Shown: piece after piece, positions 33,130 through 33,157 of the stretch | Numbering within the stretch: position 1 is the first letter of the stretch | Layout of the letters: each line of letters begins with the position of its first letter | Assembly: GCA_903877095.1 (NCBI GenBank) | Contig: CAIRCP010000142.1 | Location: 1-33,157 of the forward strand | Direction: 5' to 3' | Origin: an uncultured Actinomycetes bacterium | GTDB lineage: Bacteria > Actinomycetota > Actinomycetes > Mycobacteriales > Mycobacteriaceae | DNA: 33,157 nucleotides | Position numbers and translations under genes: made by a program | The notes under the pieces: generated by a model | What the model saw: only the letters and a program-made list of their open reading frames with translations | Told to the model about the DNA's origin: nothing | Databases searched by the model: none

Positions 33130-33147
33130 GTCAATCGGTTGATTGAC
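33130..33147. promoter_or_regulatory. TetR-type operator-like palindrome
   Basis: GTCAATC-N4-GATTGAC has perfect 7-bp half sites. Such spacing is typical for TetR-family operators. It is 10 bp from the window end, so the controlled gene would be outside. Confidence 0.4.
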
Positions 33148-33157
33148 GGTTGCAATG

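Larger units (their letters stand above)
32471..33157. other. 687-bp stretch without a recognisable gene
   Basis: No frame on either strand shows a known protein or the strong third-position GC bias of the neighbours. The part from about 32520 to 32790 is visibly less GC-rich. Short open frames exist but look accidental. The right part holds a 16-bp imperfect direct repeat, paired CTCAC/GTGAG repeats and a TetR-like palindrome, each listed separately. It may be the edge of a lineage-specific insertion or the upstream region of a gene beyond the window. Confidence 0.6.

Overview
This is a high-GC actinobacterial chromosome segment, almost certainly from a Mycobacterium/Mycolicibacterium species. 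Most genes match, in sequence and order, the Mycobacterium tuberculosis Rv3693-Rv3662c neighbourhood, running here in the opposite numbering direction: a MoxR/DUF58 cluster, yqeY, tRNA-Pro, a cysteine synthase-like gene, ponA2, whiB4, a Get3-like ATPase pair, ridA, a metallo-beta-lactamase gene, crp, nth, marP, ephE and acs. Family and orthologue names come from recognising the proteins by eye; no database search was run.

Layout. 1-337: 5' end of an IS110-family transposase (minus strand), cut by the window edge, with a foldable leader. 352-5471: a minus-strand operon (membrane protein, DUF4129, DUF4350, MoxR ATPase, DUF58) with overlapping start/stop codons. 5580-9437: plus-strand yqeY, a SAM methyltransferase, a KstD-like flavoprotein and a TspO/MBR-like membrane protein; the last three are accessory relative to M. 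tuberculosis. 9483-14845: minus-strand MmpS-like lipoprotein, tRNA-Pro(CGG) with an intrinsic terminator, cysteine synthase-like (cds1) gene, metallophosphoesterase and the class A penicillin-binding protein ponA2. 15137-17728: whiB4 converging on the Get3/ArsA-like pair. 17814-19241: DUF4177, ridA and a metallo-beta-lactamase fold gene.

19239-20859 is a 1.6-kb insertion with perfect 16-bp terminal inverted repeats, placed exactly between the convergent metallo-beta-lactamase gene and crp. It holds a 5'-truncated DDE transposase and, head-to-head with it, a 5'-truncated TnpB-like protein (RuvC/zinc ribbon). This is the most unusual object in the window.

20857-31464: crp and a small membrane gene (minus), nth-thioredoxin-NUDIX-marP (plus, overlapping), ephE and a holin-like membrane gene (minus), a secreted serine protease and a split chromate transporter pair (plus), and acs (minus). 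31615-32391: an Rv3662c-like conserved gene ending in a strong hairpin. 32471-33157 has no recognisable gene, looks less GC-biased, and carries short repeats and a TetR-type palindrome; it probably opens a lineage-specific region.

Functionally the segment is rich in envelope and stress genes (PonA2, MarP, WhiB4, CRP, thioredoxin-like protein, Nth). A recurring regulatory feature is a TANNNT -10 box 6-8 nt before the start codon of ten genes, the layout expected for leaderless mRNAs.
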